Assembly: GCA_018971905.1 (NCBI GenBank)
Contig: JAGWZS010000114.1
Span: 1-6,079, forward strand
DNA from: Rhodospirillales bacterium
GTDB lineage: Bacteria; Pseudomonadota; Alphaproteobacteria; Acetobacterales; Acetobacteraceae
Reading direction: 5' to 3'
Length of the DNA: 6,079 nucleotides
This document shows, piece after piece, positions 5,557-6,079 of this stretch. The position numbers and the translations under genes were made by a program. How positions within the stretch are numbered: the first letter of the stretch is position 1; every line of letters starts with the position of its first letter. The notes beneath the pieces are model-generated. The model saw only the letters and a list, made by a program, of their open reading frames with translations. It was not told the origin of the DNA and made no database searches.

Positions 5557-5585
5557 TTGCAATGCTAACCCCTCGTTGTTGTAAT
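5557..5585 (+). promoter_or_regulatory. sigma70-type promoter for the PfkB kinase gene
   Basis: A -35 box TTGCAA (5557-5562, 4 of 6 matches to consensus) and a -10 box TGTAAT (5580-5585, 5 of 6) are separated by the ideal 17 bases. A TG at 5577-5578 makes the -10 an extended type. Transcription would start near 5591-5593, only about 12 bases before ATG 5604. No equally good promoter was found on the opposite strand for the bactofilin gene. Confidence 0.5.
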
Positions 5586-5603
5586 CCGGGAGTGTTGCCG
5601 AAT

Positions 5604-6079
5604 ATGGCCGTGTCACAGTTCGATATCACCGGCATCGGGAATGCCATCGTCGATTTTTTGCTGCCAACAAATGACGAATTTTTAAGGCGGCATGACATGC
5701 CGAAGGGGGCGATGTCGCTGATCGACGCGGACACCGCAACCAGGCTGACCGCGGCAATGCAGGGCGGCCTCACGGCGTCTGGCGGCTCGGTTGCCAATTC
5801 TTGCGCGGTGGCGGCAGCCCTTGGCGCCAGGGTGGCGTTTATCGGCAAGGTGGCCAGGGATGAAATGGGCGACGTGTTCCGCCGTGAGATTGCCGCCGTT
5901 GGCGTGCATTACGCCACCCCGCCGCTGGACGCGCCGGTGCCCACCGCGCGCTGCCTGATTCTGGTGACCCCGGATGGCCAGCGCACGATGAACACCTACC
6001 TTGGCGCGGGCGGCGAGTTCGCGCTGCATGATTTGGACGAGGTGGTGATCGCGGCCTCGAAGGTGCTGTATCTGGAAGG
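5604..6079 (+). CDS. PfkB-family sugar/nucleoside kinase, probable adenosine kinase (partial)
   Basis: This is a ribokinase-fold kinase that phosphorylates a sugar or nucleoside hydroxyl with ATP. The visible 158 residues are the N-terminal half, and the gene runs off the window edge. The start FDITGIGNAIVDFL is the form seen in bacterial proteins annotated as adenosine kinase. PfkB signature 1 lies at about 60-89, with GGSVANSCAVAAALG followed by FIGKVARDEMG; Gly-Gly and Asn66 fit the substrate-binding site. RTMNTYLGAGGEF (127-139) is the usual substrate-lid strand region. The catalytic Asp and anion-hole motif near the C-terminus are beyond the edge, so activity cannot be judged. ATG 5604 is chosen because the family begins here; in-frame GTG 5592, TTG 5595 and ATG 5562 are alternatives. 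GGGAG at 5588-5592 is 11 bases from ATG 5604, long for a Shine-Dalgarno. The gene is divergent from the bactofilin gene. PfkB membership is firm, adenosine as substrate is likely only. Confidence 0.85.
   Translation, partial: MAVSQFDITGIGNAIVDFLLPTNDEFLRRHDMPKGAMSLIDADTATRLTAAMQGGLTASGGSVANSCAVAAALGARVAFIGKVARDEMGDVFRREIAAVGVHYATPPLDAPVPTARCLILVTPDGQRTMNTYLGAGGEFALHDLDEVVIAASKVLYLE

Noticed and set aside
4960..5568. 202-residue plus-strand open frame opposite the bactofilin gene
   Set aside because: It is a shadow of the bactofilin reading frame, with Ser/Thr/Gly-rich sequence and no family features.

Overview
The window is about two-thirds G+C, densely coded, and reads as ordinary chromosome of an alphaproteobacterium. 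Protein style and gene order (nfu followed closely by tsaB and rimI, a long Ppx, a proline-rich bactofilin, an adenosine kinase-type PfkB kinase) fit the Acetobacteraceae/Rhodospirillales side of the class. That placement is inference from protein resemblance, not a search. No insertion sequence, phage gene, tRNA, rRNA or CRISPR array was seen.

Layout: (1) 40-822, minus strand, a DODA-type extradiol dioxygenase of the YgiD family. (2) 823-971, a divergent intergenic region with inverted repeats, one hairpin abutting the nfu ribosome binding site. (3) 972-4792, plus strand, a tight run of five genes: Nfu-type Fe-S carrier, RutE-like FMN nitroreductase, TsaB, RimI and Ppx/GppA. The rutE-tsaB and tsaB-rimI junctions are 4-base overlaps (GTGA and ATGA), so translational coupling is likely. 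(4) 4791-4825, a strong hairpin with A and T tracts on its two sides, able to terminate the operon and the converging gene. (5) 4845-5465, minus strand, a bactofilin with a GTG start and a second, well-placed internal start. (6) 5466-5603, a divergent intergenic region with a good sigma70-type promoter facing right. (7) 5604 to the window end, plus strand, the N-terminal part of a PfkB-family (probable adenosine) kinase, cut by the edge.

The operon groups housekeeping maturation functions: Fe-S delivery (Nfu), t6A37 tRNA modification (TsaB, partner of TsaD, which is not in the window), N-terminal acetylation of ribosomal protein S18 (RimI) and polyphosphate/(p)ppGpp hydrolysis (Ppx). The flavin reductase is the least expected member. 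I see no convincing undescribed multi-gene system. The most interesting points are the two translation starts of the bactofilin with a C8 homopolymer between them, the nested inverted repeats in the nfu leader, and the nearly leaderless promoter arrangement of the kinase gene.
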